This document shows, one piece after another, positions 7,959 through 16,476 of a stretch of 32,919 bases of DNA. Under the pieces are notes generated by a model. It did no database searches, was not told where the DNA came from, and saw only the letters and a list, made by a program, of their open reading frames with translations. The position numbers and the translations under genes were made by a program. How positions within the stretch are numbered: the first letter of the stretch is position 1; the number at the start of each line of letters is the position of its first letter. Source of the DNA: Gammaproteobacteria bacterium (GTDB taxonomy: Bacteria > Pseudomonadota > Gammaproteobacteria > QZLD01); the NCBI GenBank assembly GCA_004796365.1, contig QZLE01000026.1, positions 1 through 32,919 on the forward strand. The letters run 5' to 3'.

Positions 7959-9122
7959 TTGAAAACCCAAGAACAACTTGAACAGATAAAACAGCAAAAC
8001 CTTTACCGCAGTCGCAAGGTGGTGGAGGGGAGCTCGTGTGTCCATCCAGTTGTAAATGGGCAGGAGTCGTTGGCATTTTGCAGCAACGATTATCTTGGTT
8101 TTTCCGATCACCCCGAGGTGTGCAAAGCATTTATAGATGCAGTGAAAGAGTACGGTGTCGGTACCGGCTCCGCGCATTTGGTTCTGGGACATACTAAAGC
8201 ACACTATATTCTGGAAGAACGCCTTGCTGATTTTTGTCAGACTGAGCGTGCATTACTTTTTTCGACTGGTTACATGGCAAACTTGGGGGTGATATCTGCT
8301 CTGACGGGTAAAAATGACCTGATTGTTGAGGACAAGTTGAATCATGCGTCTTTGATTGATGGTGCCCAGCTTTCAAATGCAAAACTGGTGCGTTATAGCC
8401 ACCTTGATATTGACCAACTTAATTCACGATTAGCCATAGCTGAGGCGAATAATACTATGATTGCAACTGATGGCGTCTTTAGTATGGATGGCGATATGGC
8501 ACCATTACAGTTAATAATTGATAGCGCAAAACAAAGCGGTGCGATGGTGATGGTGGATGATGCTCATGGTCTTGGTGTTATTGGTCAACAAGGGCGCGGT
8601 ATTATCGAGGAACAGCGGGTAAATCCATCCGATGTCAACCTTTTGATTGGAACGCTGGGCAAAGGTTTTGGAACTGCTGGAGCATTTGTCGCTGGTAGCG
8701 AAGAGATGATTGAATATCTGATCCAAAAGGCGCGTACCTATATATATACAACTGCTATGCCAGCTGCTGTGGCTATGGCTACCTTGAAGAGCGTCGATCT
8801 TATCGAATCCGAACCATGGCGTCGTGAGCATTTGCAGAAATTGATTGCTCGTTTTCGAAGAGGTGCTGAGCAGCTGGATCTAACCCTGGTTGATTCCCAT
8901 ACGCCGATTCAGCCGATTATTATCGGTGATGCAGCAGCGACAGTTAAACTGTCTAATCTGCTTGCAGAGCAAGGAGTTGTGGTAACTGCGATTCGTCCAC
9001 CAACCGTGCCCAAGGGAACCGCAAGGCTTAGGGTTACTTTCAGTGCCAGCCATTCTGAACAGGATGTAGATACGCTGTTATCGGCTTTGCAAATCGCAAT
9101 TTCTGAGGCTGGTATCTGCTGA
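7959..9122 (+). CDS. bioF: 8-amino-7-oxononanoate synthase BioF
   Basis: PLP enzyme of the alpha-oxoamine synthase family that condenses pimeloyl-ACP or pimeloyl-CoA with L-alanine to make KAPA. At 387 aa it is normal length. The PLP lysine is Lys235 in GTLGKGFG; the cofactor-ring residues are in VDDAHG (200-204). Other conserved parts are FCSNDYLG, HASLIDGA and, near the C-terminus, VTAIRPPTVPKGTARLR. It starts with TTG one base after the bioB stop, so translation is probably coupled; the ribosome site is weak (AAAG). It overlaps bioH by one base at TGATG. Confidence 0.97.
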   Translation: MKTQEQLEQIKQQNLYRSRKVVEGSSCVHPVVNGQESLAFCSNDYLGFSDHPEVCKAFIDAVKEYGVGTGSAHLVLGHTKAHYILEERLADFCQTERALLFSTGYMANLGVISALTGKNDLIVEDKLNHASLIDGAQLSNAKLVRYSHLDIDQLNSRLAIAEANNTMIATDGVFSMDGDMAPLQLIIDSAKQSGAMVMVDDAHGLGVIGQQGRGIIEEQRVNPSDVNLLIGTLGKGFGTAGAFVAGSEEMIEYLIQKARTYIYTTAMPAAVAMATLKSVDLIESEPWRREHLQKLIARFRRGAEQLDLTLVDSHTPIQPIIIGDAAATVKLSNLLAEQGVVVTAIRPPTVPKGTARLRVTFSASHSEQDVDTLLSALQIAISEAGIC

Positions 9123-9850
9123 TGAAGAGGTTGGTGTTATTGCACGGCTGGGGTTTTTCCGGCTCAATATTTGCGGAATTTTCAGCAGAGTTTGATAAGA
9201 GAGCCTGTATGGTGCAGACTCCTGACCTTCCTGGGTATGGTAATGATACGGGTGATTTTCCTTGCTTACTTAAAGATGTTGCGGCTCAAATAGCAACACA
9301 AATCGATTTTGAATCAATAATTGTCGGATGGTCGTTGGGTGGGCTGATTGCACAGCAGATTGCGATTGATTTTCCGCAAAAGGTTGAACAGTTGGTGCTG
9401 ATAGCAGCAACTCCTTGCTTTACCAAGACAGTCAATTGGGGGCGTGCTGCAGATAGCGAATTGTCACATCAGTTTTATCAGAAGGTTAATGAGAATGGAG
9501 GGGCGGCTATAAAAGGTTTTTATACCCAACTGGCGGCAATGGAACGGCATTCGCTGAAGGTATTGCACCATATAAGGCGGTTGCAGCGGGGGTGTATGGC
9601 TGAGAAAGAAACATTGCTGCGTTCACTCAAATTGTTACACAGTTCAGATCTGCGTAGCCAGATGTTCAGATTGCAGCATAAGATAACCTGGATTTATGGT
9701 GCGGATGATCAGCTAGTGCCAGCACAGAATAAACCAGTTACTAATAACTCTGTAATTAAGGTAATAGCCAGGGCCGGCCATGTTCCGTTTCTGACCCAGC
9801 CAGATGCATGTATGAAGATAATCGAAGAAGTAATGGATGCAGATGACTGA
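9122..9850 (+). CDS. bioH: Pimeloyl-ACP methyl ester carboxylesterase BioH
   Basis: Alpha/beta hydrolase that removes the methyl group from pimeloyl-ACP methyl ester, ending the BioC-BioH route to the pimeloyl chain. 242 aa. Oxyanion segment LLHGWGFSG near residue 6; nucleophile Ser71 in GWSLGG; the acid is Asp195 or Asp196 in YGADDQLVP; the base is His220 in AGHVPF. These match BioH rather than a generic esterase, and the gene sits between bioF and bioC as in Pseudomonas-like operons. It overlaps bioF by 1 nt and bioC by 14 nt, so it is translationally coupled. Confidence 0.94.
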   Translation: MKRLVLLHGWGFSGSIFAEFSAEFDKRACMVQTPDLPGYGNDTGDFPCLLKDVAAQIATQIDFESIIVGWSLGGLIAQQIAIDFPQKVEQLVLIAATPCFTKTVNWGRAADSELSHQFYQKVNENGGAAIKGFYTQLAAMERHSLKVLHHIRRLQRGCMAEKETLLRSLKLLHSSDLRSQMFRLQHKITWIYGADDQLVPAQNKPVTNNSVIKVIARAGHVPFLTQPDACMKIIEEVMDADD

Positions 9851-10652
9851 AAAACAAATACACTATCTTGATAAGCAGAAGACCAGAAATGCATTTCATA
9901 ACGCAGCGATGGAATATGATTCAGTGACTGCTATGCAACGCGATGTTGGGGATAGGTTGCTTTCACGTCTGGATTTTGTACAGCAAGAACCAGAAGTAAT
10001 TGCCGATATTGGTGCTGGTACGGGAGTTGCTACAGGTAAGCTAATAAGGCGATATCCAAATGCATCCGTGATGGCGCTGGATATAGCGCAGGGGATGTTG
10101 CACATAAATAAACGAAATAATGCTGATAATCCTCCAGTTTGCGGTGTGGCGGATATGCATAACATACCGTTGCGGTCAGAATCAGTTGGTATGGTTTTTT
10201 CCAATCTAGCAATGCAGTGGAGCAATGACCTTCTGCAAGTTTTGAATGAATACCAAAGAATTTTGTCTGCCGGAGGGCTGCTACATTTTGCGACATTTGG
10301 CCCACAGACATTAAATGAGTTTAAACGATCATGGCATAAGATTGATCCGCAAGGATCACATGTAAATCAGTTTTATTCCGTTGGCGATATTGGTGATCTG
10401 CTGATTGAGGCTGGTTTTAGGGATGTGGTTGTTGATTGCGAGATCATCACGCTGCATTATCCTGATGTGGTGCGGGTAATGCGTGAATTAAAAACACTTG
10501 GCGCAAGTAATCGCACCCATGGCAGGGCGCGGATGCTGACAGGTAAGGATAAGATGAGGCAGATGATTGCGGAGTATGAGAATTTGCGGGAAGATGGTGG
10601 AGTTCCTGTCACTTATGAGGTGATTTATGGCCATGCGTGGAGTATAAGATGA
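9837..10652 (+). CDS. bioC: Malonyl-ACP O-methyltransferase BioC
   Basis: SAM-dependent class I methyltransferase that methylates the free carboxyl of malonyl-ACP so that fatty-acid synthesis can build the pimeloyl chain. 271 aa, slightly longer than E. coli BioC. Motif I IADIGAGTG is near residue 55, followed by an acidic end-of-beta-2 residue in VMALDIAQGM, and SNLAMQWSNDL matches the BioC consensus. ATG 9837 and ATG 9843 are both in frame, two codons apart; either overlaps the end of bioH. The stop overlaps the bioD start as ATGA. Confidence 0.95.
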   Translation: MQMTEKQIHYLDKQKTRNAFHNAAMEYDSVTAMQRDVGDRLLSRLDFVQQEPEVIADIGAGTGVATGKLIRRYPNASVMALDIAQGMLHINKRNNADNPPVCGVADMHNIPLRSESVGMVFSNLAMQWSNDLLQVLNEYQRILSAGGLLHFATFGPQTLNEFKRSWHKIDPQGSHVNQFYSVGDIGDLLIEAGFRDVVVDCEIITLHYPDVVRVMRELKTLGASNRTHGRARMLTGKDKMRQMIAEYENLREDGGVPVTYEVIYGHAWSIR

Positions 10653-11317
10653 AAGGCTTTTTTATAACCGGTACAGACACCGATGCAGGTAAGACCGAGG
10701 TTGCTGCGGGAATTATTTATTCTTTTGTTCAAAAAGGCTACAAAGTTGCCGGTATGAAACCAATAGCTTCCGGCTGTGATGAGACTGCTGATGGTGTGCG
10801 AAACAGTGATGCCCTTAAGCTGATAAGTGCTGCTAATGCCGATCTGTCTTATGATCTGATCAACCCATATACATTTAAAGCCCCCATTGCTCCACACATA
10901 GCAGCAGAGCAGTCAGGTGTTGCCATTGAAATGGCGAAAATCAGACAGTGTTACCGGGAAATACAGCAGCAGGCTGATTTGGTTGTGGTTGAAGGAGTTG
11001 GGGGGTGGACTGTTCCAATCGATCAAAATCAAAGGATGGATGATCTGGCTCTGGAGCTTGGGCTTTCGGTGATAATGGTGGTAGGGATTCGTCTTGGCTG
11101 TATTAATCACACTTTGTTGACCTATGAGGCGATACAAGCAAAAGGTTTGGAGGTTGCCGGTTGGGTAGCCAATTATATTAGCACTGAAGATCTTTGCCTG
11201 CAGGAGCAAACTGATTCAATAAAACAACGAATCTCAGCACCTTTGCTTGGGGAGATACCATTTAATAAATCAATAAATCACCAATATGTTGCGCAGCATA
11301 TTGAGATAGATCTTTAA
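10649..11317 (+). CDS. bioD: Dethiobiotin synthetase BioD
   Basis: ATP-dependent carboxylase that closes the ureido ring of dethiobiotin from DAPA and CO2. 222 aa. The P-loop is GTDTDAGKT near residue 7; KPIASGC, RNSDAL and NPYTF follow; VVEGVGGW carries the Mg2+-binding glutamate; VVGIRLGCINH is also diagnostic. The frame extends to a GTG at 10637, but ATG 10649 overlaps the bioC stop (ATGA), has GGAG six bases upstream and gives the standard N-terminus, so it is preferred. Last gene of the operon; bioA is absent from the window. Confidence 0.96.
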   Translation: MKGFFITGTDTDAGKTEVAAGIIYSFVQKGYKVAGMKPIASGCDETADGVRNSDALKLISAANADLSYDLINPYTFKAPIAPHIAAEQSGVAIEMAKIRQCYREIQQQADLVVVEGVGGWTVPIDQNQRMDDLALELGLSVIMVVGIRLGCINHTLLTYEAIQAKGLEVAGWVANYISTEDLCLQEQTDSIKQRISAPLLGEIPFNKSINHQYVAQHIEIDL

Positions 11318-11413
11318 AACTGTTATCTCTATACTTTTATTTCAATGTAATGTACCGCAGATAAACTGCTAAAATTATTTTAGTTGTATTTGCAAAAGAT
11401 AGAGGCCTTCTTG

Positions 11414-12268
11414 ATGGATAAAGTGTTTCGTTTGGTTGTTTCATGTCCCGACAAGCTTGGAATAGTGGCGATGGTAAGTAATATGATTGCCAAATACAGT
11501 GGTTCTATCCGGGAGGCTAGTCAGCACACAGATTTTATAGATGACTGGTTTTTTATGCGTTACGAGATTGGCTCTGGTTTGAGTCCGTTTGATGTTGAAG
11601 GGTTTCGTAAAGAGTTTTCTGATGTCTCAACTGGGTTTGAGATGAGCTGGCGCCTTATTGATGCCAAAGAACCGAAAAAGGTTATCTTGATGGCGAGTAA
11701 GGATCCGCATTGCCCGTTAGATATTCTGCATCGCTGGAAGAGCGGTGAGCTAAACTGTGAAATCCAGTGCATGATCTCCAACCACAAAGATATGGAAAAG
11801 GTGGCTGGTTGGTATGATCTACCTTATTACCATGTGCCGGTGATACCTGATAAAAAGGAAGAGGCTTTTGCTCGGATTAATGAGCTTATTGAAGAGTATG
11901 AAAGTGATGTGGTTGTACTTGCTCGTTATATGCAGATTATCCCTCCCGAACTGTGTGCAAAATACGCAGGCAGAATTATCAATATTCACCATAGTTTCCT
12001 ACCTTCATTTGTTGGTGCCAAGCCATATGAACAGGCCTATAATAGAGGTGTCAAGCTTATCGGAGCGACCAGCCACTACGTAACTGAAGAGTTGGATGCA
12101 GGCCCTATTATCGACCAGGATGTGGTTAGGGTTTCCCATAGTGTATCCAAAGAGGAGATGATTCGTTTGGGTAAGGATGTGGAAAGGATGGTGCTTTCGC
12201 GTGGTTTTAGATATCACCTGGAGGACAGGGTACTGATTCATGGCAATAAGACCGTGGTGTTTGATTAG
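11414..12268 (+). CDS. purU: Formyltetrahydrofolate deformylase PurU
   Basis: Hydrolyses 10-formyl-THF to formate and THF, balancing one-carbon pools and feeding formate to PurT. 284 aa (E. coli 280). Residues 1-80 form an ACT domain (FRLVVSCPDKLGIVA), followed by a formyltransferase domain. The expected catalytic residues are Asn190 and His192 in INIHHSFLPSF and Asp228 in EELDAGPI. ATG 11414 is chosen over the upstream TTG 11384 because AGAGG lies 8 bases before it and the family N-terminus begins there. It is separated from bioD by 96 bp containing a 15-bp AT-rich palindrome (11369-11383), and is probably transcribed from its own promoter. Convergent with thiE. Confidence 0.96.
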   Translation: MDKVFRLVVSCPDKLGIVAMVSNMIAKYSGSIREASQHTDFIDDWFFMRYEIGSGLSPFDVEGFRKEFSDVSTGFEMSWRLIDAKEPKKVILMASKDPHCPLDILHRWKSGELNCEIQCMISNHKDMEKVAGWYDLPYYHVPVIPDKKEEAFARINELIEEYESDVVVLARYMQIIPPELCAKYAGRIINIHHSFLPSFVGAKPYEQAYNRGVKLIGATSHYVTEELDAGPIIDQDVVRVSHSVSKEEMIRLGKDVERMVLSRGFRYHLEDRVLIHGNKTVVFD

Positions 12269-12289
12269 AAAAAGTACAAAAGATACACA

Positions 12290-12913
12290 TTACTCTCGAA
12301 ATAACCGAGATAACTTCTCAGCCTGAGCCTTAGGGTCAGAACCAGCAAAAACAGCGCCAGCCACAGCAATAGAAGAGGCTCCTGCTTCAATCAGCTGTGA
12401 GGCATTATCAATATTAATTCCACCAATAGCCACTGTAGGAATATTAAGCATCAGCTGCGCTTTTTCCAAAATTGAAATCTCAGCAGGTTTGGCATCTGGT
12501 TTGGTTTGTGAAGGGAAGAAACTTCCGAAGGCAACATAGTCTGCCCCGCCTTCTTGTGCTTTTACAGCCAGGTCAATCGAACTATGACAGGTAATGCCAA
12601 TTATGGTATCAGACCCAAGGTGCTCTTTGGCATCAGCAATATCAGCGTCGTCCTGGCCAAGGTGAACACCGTCAGCACCAATTTCAGCGCACAAGGCAAT
12701 ATCATCATTAATTATAAGTGGAACCGAGTGGAGGTTGCATACCTGCAGAATATTTTCAGCCTGGGTAACTTTGGTTTGGGAATCAGCCGATTTATTGCGA
12801 TATTGAACAATAGAGGCTCCACCCAAAATAGCCTGTTCAACGCTGTATTTAAGGTTGTCGTGAGTGATCAGATTTTCGTCGGTTATAACGTAAAGTCCAT
12901 TTATAGTACTCAT
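12290..12913 (-). CDS. thiE: Thiamine-phosphate synthase ThiE
   Basis: Joins HMP-PP and thiazole phosphate to give thiamine phosphate. 207 aa, a TIM-barrel of usual length. Pyrophosphate- and Mg-binding parts are visible: QYRNK at 37-41, INDDIALC with Asp70/71, GVHLGQDD with Asp88/89, SQTK at 135-138 and the phosphate-binding AIGGI at 162-166. AAGGG lies 8 bases before the start. It follows thiD by 37 bp on the same strand, so the two form a salvage/coupling pair. No TPP riboswitch motif was seen upstream of the pair. Confidence 0.95.
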   Translation of the reverse strand: MSTINGLYVITDENLITHDNLKYSVEQAILGGASIVQYRNKSADSQTKVTQAENILQVCNLHSVPLIINDDIALCAEIGADGVHLGQDDADIADAKEHLGSDTIIGITCHSSIDLAVKAQEGGADYVAFGSFFPSQTKPDAKPAEISILEKAQLMLNIPTVAIGGINIDNASQLIEAGASSIAVAGAVFAGSDPKAQAEKLSRLFRE

Positions 12914-12950
12914 TGCTTAGCCCTTATTCAGAAAAGAAAAGCTATGAAAA

Positions 12951-13763
12951 TCAGTTTTTTACCTGGTTGCGTGATGTCCAATAAAACCTATTAGGTATGT
13001 ACTGTCCCATTCCCATTCTGGTTCCATGTTTTAAGGCATTCCAGGTGTAGTCCTGTGCCTTTTTTGCCGCTATTTCAACGCTTTCACCCTTGGCGATATA
13101 GGCAGCAATACTGGCGGCCAGGGTGCATCCAGATCCGTGATAATTATTAGGTAGGCGGTCCCATTCAAAACGGATTGCATTAGCGCTGTCGGCAGAATAC
13201 AAGGTGTTAACTACATTGCTGGTACTATTGTGAGTTCCGGTTAAAAGTACATACTCACAGCCATAATCAAGCATTGAATTTGCACAGGCGTCAAGGGAAT
13301 CGGCCCCAGGTGAAAGAGTGTATGCTTCTTCGCTGTTTGGGGTAACAACTGTTGCCAAAGGCATCAGAAGGTTGACCATGATTTCTGCAATTTCGTCATC
13401 AGCCAGAGCAGTGCCGCCGCCGGCAAATAAAATCGGGTCCAGAACAACCGGAATATCAGGATAATCGATTAAAATGCTGTGAATTGCTTCTGCAGCATCA
13501 GCGCTGCCAATCATTCCAATATGGATGGCGCTAACAGGTATATCCTCTAAGACGGCTCTGGCCTGCTCAATAATGATCTCATGGTCAAGTGGTGCATAAC
13601 CGTGTACATCTTCGGTATCTTGTATAGTCACGGCTGTAATCACCGTTACTGGATGGCATCCAGCACTGGTAATAGACTCAATAGAAGCCTGGACGCCAGC
13701 ACCTCCGGTTGGATCTGATCCAGCAAAAACAAGAACTGCGGGAGGCATTTTGGAATAGATCAT
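12951..13763 (-). CDS. thiD: Hydroxymethylpyrimidine/phosphomethylpyrimidine kinase ThiD
   Basis: Ribokinase-fold kinase that phosphorylates HMP and HMP-P to HMP-PP for thiamine. 270 aa with the chosen start. The N-terminal substrate loop FAGSDPTGGAGVQA is at about 13-26, and the C-terminal anion hole GSGCT is at 210-214, with Cys213 as in the family. The frame stays open to 13811, but ATG 13763 has GGAA eight bases upstream and leaves the usual short lead-in to the substrate loop; ATG 13748 is a second option without a ribosome site. Heads the thiD-thiE pair; divergent from the DUF2914-like gene. Confidence 0.95.
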   Translation of the reverse strand: MIYSKMPPAVLVFAGSDPTGGAGVQASIESITSAGCHPVTVITAVTIQDTEDVHGYAPLDHEIIIEQARAVLEDIPVSAIHIGMIGSADAAEAIHSILIDYPDIPVVLDPILFAGGGTALADDEIAEIMVNLLMPLATVVTPNSEEAYTLSPGADSLDACANSMLDYGCEYVLLTGTHNSTSNVVNTLYSADSANAIRFEWDRLPNNYHGSGCTLAASIAAYIAKGESVEIAAKKAQDYTWNALKHGTRMGMGQYIPNRFYWTSRNQVKN

Positions 13764-13966
13764 TAATAGATTCCGTTTTGGTAATAGTATAGTTGCGACT
13801 GATATTATCATAAAAACCCGTCTGGAATATAAAAAATGGTTGTTATTGTGATAGCTACTGATATTCTTTTTAGTACTGGCAATTAAGTTTCAAAGCAAAA
13901 GAATCGGATAACAGCCGTGCCAGACGAAAACGGAATTTATTCTATATAAGAAAATGAGGCATGGAG

Positions 13967-14569
13967 ATGTTCACTAAATCATATAGCAGGTCTTTTTGTT
14001 ATTTTGCAGCGTTTTTTGTTTTAATGTTTGCTATTTCTAAGGTTAATGCAGCCCCTGGTGGTAAGCGACATGGTGGCAAAATCTCCAGAGCCCAGTTTGC
14101 AACTCAAATGGATCAGCGCGAGCCGATCGATGATGTTGTATTTATTGATGACGGTGCGGCAGAAATATTCTTTTTTTCAGAAGTTCTGTATATGACAGGA
14201 CATAAGGTTATCCATCGCTGGGAGTATGAAGGCAAGGAAGTTTCCAGGGTTTCATTTGATATTGGTGGGCCACGTTGGCGGGTATTCTCTCGCAAGGTCC
14301 TGGACGAGGGTGTGAAAGGTAAGTGGACAGTGCTTGTCACCGATGAGGATGGTTGGCCGTTAGTTTCTAAGGTTTTTGTATTTGGCGAGGTGCATAAGAA
14401 TAAATACCTGGATGAAATAATGCATGGGCAACCCGAACAGGGGCTGGACCAGGAAGTTCAGCCGTCAACAACTGAAAATGATCCGAATGCGGAAAACAAG
14501 CCAGATGCGAATAACGATCCAGATAATCAGAATAAGCCTTCTGAAAATGTGGTGGATTCTGCAAATTAA
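13967..14569 (+). CDS. Exported DUF2914-like protein with hexapeptide-repeat tail
   Basis: 200-aa exported protein of unknown function. After a signal peptide (ending near VNAAPG) comes a compact beta-rich domain with the DUF2914 pattern: a tryptophan-centred strand HRWEYEGKEV, then WRVFSRKVL and GKWTVLVTDEDGWPL. The last 30 residues are a low-complexity linker of four six-residue units starting N-(D/K)-P. GAGG at 13956-13959 favours ATG 13967 over ATG 13961. Followed 77 bp later by the HD-GYP-like gene, but with intervening sequence that looks like its own leader. The role could be periplasmic binding or scaffolding; the family has no settled function. Confidence 0.75.
   Translation: MFTKSYSRSFCYFAAFFVLMFAISKVNAAPGGKRHGGKISRAQFATQMDQREPIDDVVFIDDGAAEIFFFSEVLYMTGHKVIHRWEYEGKEVSRVSFDIGGPRWRVFSRKVLDEGVKGKWTVLVTDEDGWPLVSKVFVFGEVHKNKYLDEIMHGQPEQGLDQEVQPSTTENDPNAENKPDANNDPDNQNKPSENVVDSAN
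14477..14548 (+). repeat. Four 18-bp tandem units in the DUF2914 tail
   Basis: Units at 14477-14494, 14495-14512, 14513-14530 and 14531-14548 encode NDPNAE, NKPDAN, NDPDNQ and NKPSEN. The second residue alternates Asp/Lys, so the longer period is 12 residues. The DNA units are degenerate, so this is an old, protein-level repeat. Confidence 0.7.
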
Positions 14570-14646
14570 AGCTTGAATTGGCGCAAAATTTTCTTTTTTG
14601 CCTATAATTAACGGAATAATAAATACTTTTTTCGAAGGATTGAGTT

Positions 14647-15825
14647 GTGGATCAGGTTATCGAACTTGCTTCCGACAGGGAAACACTGGAAGACTTTTAC
14701 GATATGCTTACCCAGGTTGTTGGGAATGCAGAGACCGTATTATTAAAGCTGGAATGTGGGGGGCTGCACTTTCAGGATGTCCTTGATCTTACCGAGCAGT
14801 TTTCCAGAGAAATTGATGTTATTAAAAACCGGGCATTTGCTGCTCATTGTGATCCCATCTTAGAGCTTATAACAGCTGTGGAATCTGTCGTTGACAGGAT
14901 GAATGAAGTAGGGATCGATTTTCGCGGTACACTTCCTGAAGCGATGTTGATGATATTGGATAGAATAGTATTCATGGCTGAAGATGCCTATAAATACAAT
15001 TTTATCCGTATCGATTCGTTTAATGCTGTGCAAGGTGCCTTAGCTCCATTACTTAATATTAAAAAAGGTAAGGAGTTTGTTGCTGCTGAAAAGGCCAGAG
15101 AAATCCTAACTGGCGGAATCGTCTCTCTGGAAGAAAGCGTTGAAAATATTGTTCATAATGACCTCATAAAGGATACGGTTGCTGAACTGGCTTCTGATAA
15201 GAGGGTTGAAATTCCAGAGCTAACACCGGGTGAATCCCGAGAAACAATAAATGAAAAGCTTGAAGAAGACCTAACTTTTTTTAAAAGCCTTGCGGATGAA
15301 GTGGATCTGATTCATAAAAACTGGGCAGGCAGAACTGATTTTATGATGCCGATAGCGCTGGGTATGAATGCAATCGCACGTAACTGTGTGGATTTTTATC
15401 AATTGCAGGCTGCAGTATATTTGCATGATGTTGGAATGCGTTTTTTGCCAGATGAGCTTTTAGATGAAAAAGGAAAATTTACCCAAGAGCATCGTGATCA
15501 GCTCCGTGGTCATCCTGGTTGGGTAATTGATAATCTTGACCTTATGGAAGGCTGGAATGAAGCCGCTTGGATAGTTTATCAGCACCATGAAAAAATGGAT
15601 GGTACTGGTTATCCAGAAGGAACTAATGGGGATGAGATCTGTGATGGTGCCAAGATCCTGGCAATATGTGATGCATTTTATTCAGTCATGGCTAGGACAA
15701 AGAGCAGATCAATATTCAGAGCAATATCCGAGATTAATGCCTGTCAGGGTCATCATTTTTGTCCCAAATGGGTATCGATCTTTAATCTGGTAATTCGCAT
15801 CCAAACCAAGGTATACGGATACTAG
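14647..15825 (+). CDS. HD-GYP domain protein (probable c-di-GMP phosphodiesterase or derivative)
   Basis: 392 aa, starting at a GTG with AAGGAT 6 bases upstream. Residues 1-200 are predicted helical, with no recognised sensor domain and no membrane segment. Residues 222-392 form an HD-GYP domain: His260-Asp261 (YLHDVG), His289 (GHP), His313-His314 and DGTGYP at 318-323, and Asp342 (AICDAF). HD-GYP enzymes hydrolyse cyclic di-GMP. Two departures are visible: the usual first histidine before the HD helix is not found (TDFMMPIA occupies that place), and the RPYR block after Asp342 is replaced by RTKSRS. HFCPKW near 370 replaces the common HFDP. It may be a low-activity or divergent enzyme; no frameshift is needed to explain the ending. 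Confidence 0.8.
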   Translation: MDQVIELASDRETLEDFYDMLTQVVGNAETVLLKLECGGLHFQDVLDLTEQFSREIDVIKNRAFAAHCDPILELITAVESVVDRMNEVGIDFRGTLPEAMLMILDRIVFMAEDAYKYNFIRIDSFNAVQGALAPLLNIKKGKEFVAAEKAREILTGGIVSLEESVENIVHNDLIKDTVAELASDKRVEIPELTPGESRETINEKLEEDLTFFKSLADEVDLIHKNWAGRTDFMMPIALGMNAIARNCVDFYQLQAAVYLHDVGMRFLPDELLDEKGKFTQEHRDQLRGHPGWVIDNLDLMEGWNEAAWIVYQHHEKMDGTGYPEGTNGDEICDGAKILAICDAFYSVMARTKSRSIFRAISEINACQGHHFCPKWVSIFNLVIRIQTKVYGY

Positions 15826-15836
15826 GCTTTTTTTGG

Positions 15837-15863
15837 AAAACAGAGGCCCTGTAAAGAGCCTCT
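15837..15863 (-). terminator. Possible terminator of the minus-strand AP2-like gene
   Basis: Arms AGAGGC (15842-15847) and GCCTCT (15858-15863). On the minus strand the hairpin is followed by GTTTT. The stem is short and the T-run is modest. Confidence 0.4.
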
Positions 15864-15927
15864 ATTAATCGTGGCTTCGATTTATAATTACAACTTGGGG
15901 TGTATCAACAAAATAATAGCTTGAGCC

Positions 15928-16476
15928 TTATTCTGGAATAGCAATCTCTGGGATTTCCCAGCCAAGCTCTTTATTATAGTACTGTCTGAGTTCTTCCCAC
16001 TTTTCTATTGAAGGAATTCTGTCAACAAGATGAGAGTTTCTGTGAATGTTCTTGATGTTACAGTACTTCTGCACAGCTAGTTTCCAGGCCTTTTTGTGGC
16101 CAACAGAAAGTACGCCTTGCTGGGTATGGCCTTCTGCCACATGGATTTTAAAAGAAGGGCGGTAATGTACGCTATTAGGGCGCTTTTTTACAACCCAGAC
16201 CATCTTAAGGCCTCGTATGCCAGTATCATAAACTGACTTTCCGCGTTTGGTAGTTTGAGCTGAAATTGCTCTTTTGCGTGCGGCTTCTTCTTTTTCCTTT
16301 TCCCATTTGGCATTGAGTTTTTCTGCTTGTTTCCAAACCTTTAGCTCTGCATCTTCTGAAATCCTTTTGCTGTTTTTTGTAAGGGTGAAGTATTTCTGGC
16401 GAAGTTCGCCATTAACGCCAACCGCCACACGAAGGCGCTGAGCTCCGCCCGGCTCAGTAATTTCATATATAGGCAT
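15928..16476 (-). CDS. AP2-like/integrase-type DNA-binding protein, paralogue A
   Basis: 182-aa soluble protein, no signal peptide. Three parts are visible: an N-terminal block ending in QKYFTL followed by a charged helix (residues 40-70, KxxEKEKEEAARKRA), a TGIRG motif at 85-89 leading into a small beta-beta-beta-helix segment (SFKIHV, then AWKLAVQKYC), and a C-terminal HLVDRIP block at 149-155. The middle resembles AP2-type DNA-binding domains, which bacteria and phages use in homing enzymes and integrases, but no nuclease or recombinase motif is present. It is clearly paralogous to the gene at 29027-29545. AAGGA eight bases before the ATG supports the start. Function is unknown; DNA binding is an inference. 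Confidence 0.65.
   Translation of the reverse strand: MPIYEITEPGGAQRLRVAVGVNGELRQKYFTLTKNSKRISEDAELKVWKQAEKLNAKWEKEKEEAARKRAISAQTTKRGKSVYDTGIRGLKMVWVVKKRPNSVHYRPSFKIHVAEGHTQQGVLSVGHKKAWKLAVQKYCNIKNIHRNSHLVDRIPSIEKWEELRQYYNKELGWEIPEIAIPE

Noticed and set aside
13764-13966. TPP riboswitch upstream of thiD
   Set aside because: The leader lacks the conserved CUGAGA-type core and is too short and AT-rich to fold as one.
15587-15825. Frameshift at the end of the HD-GYP gene
   Set aside because: The in-frame ending still follows the family pattern (EINACQG-HHF-PKW), so divergence explains it without a frameshift.
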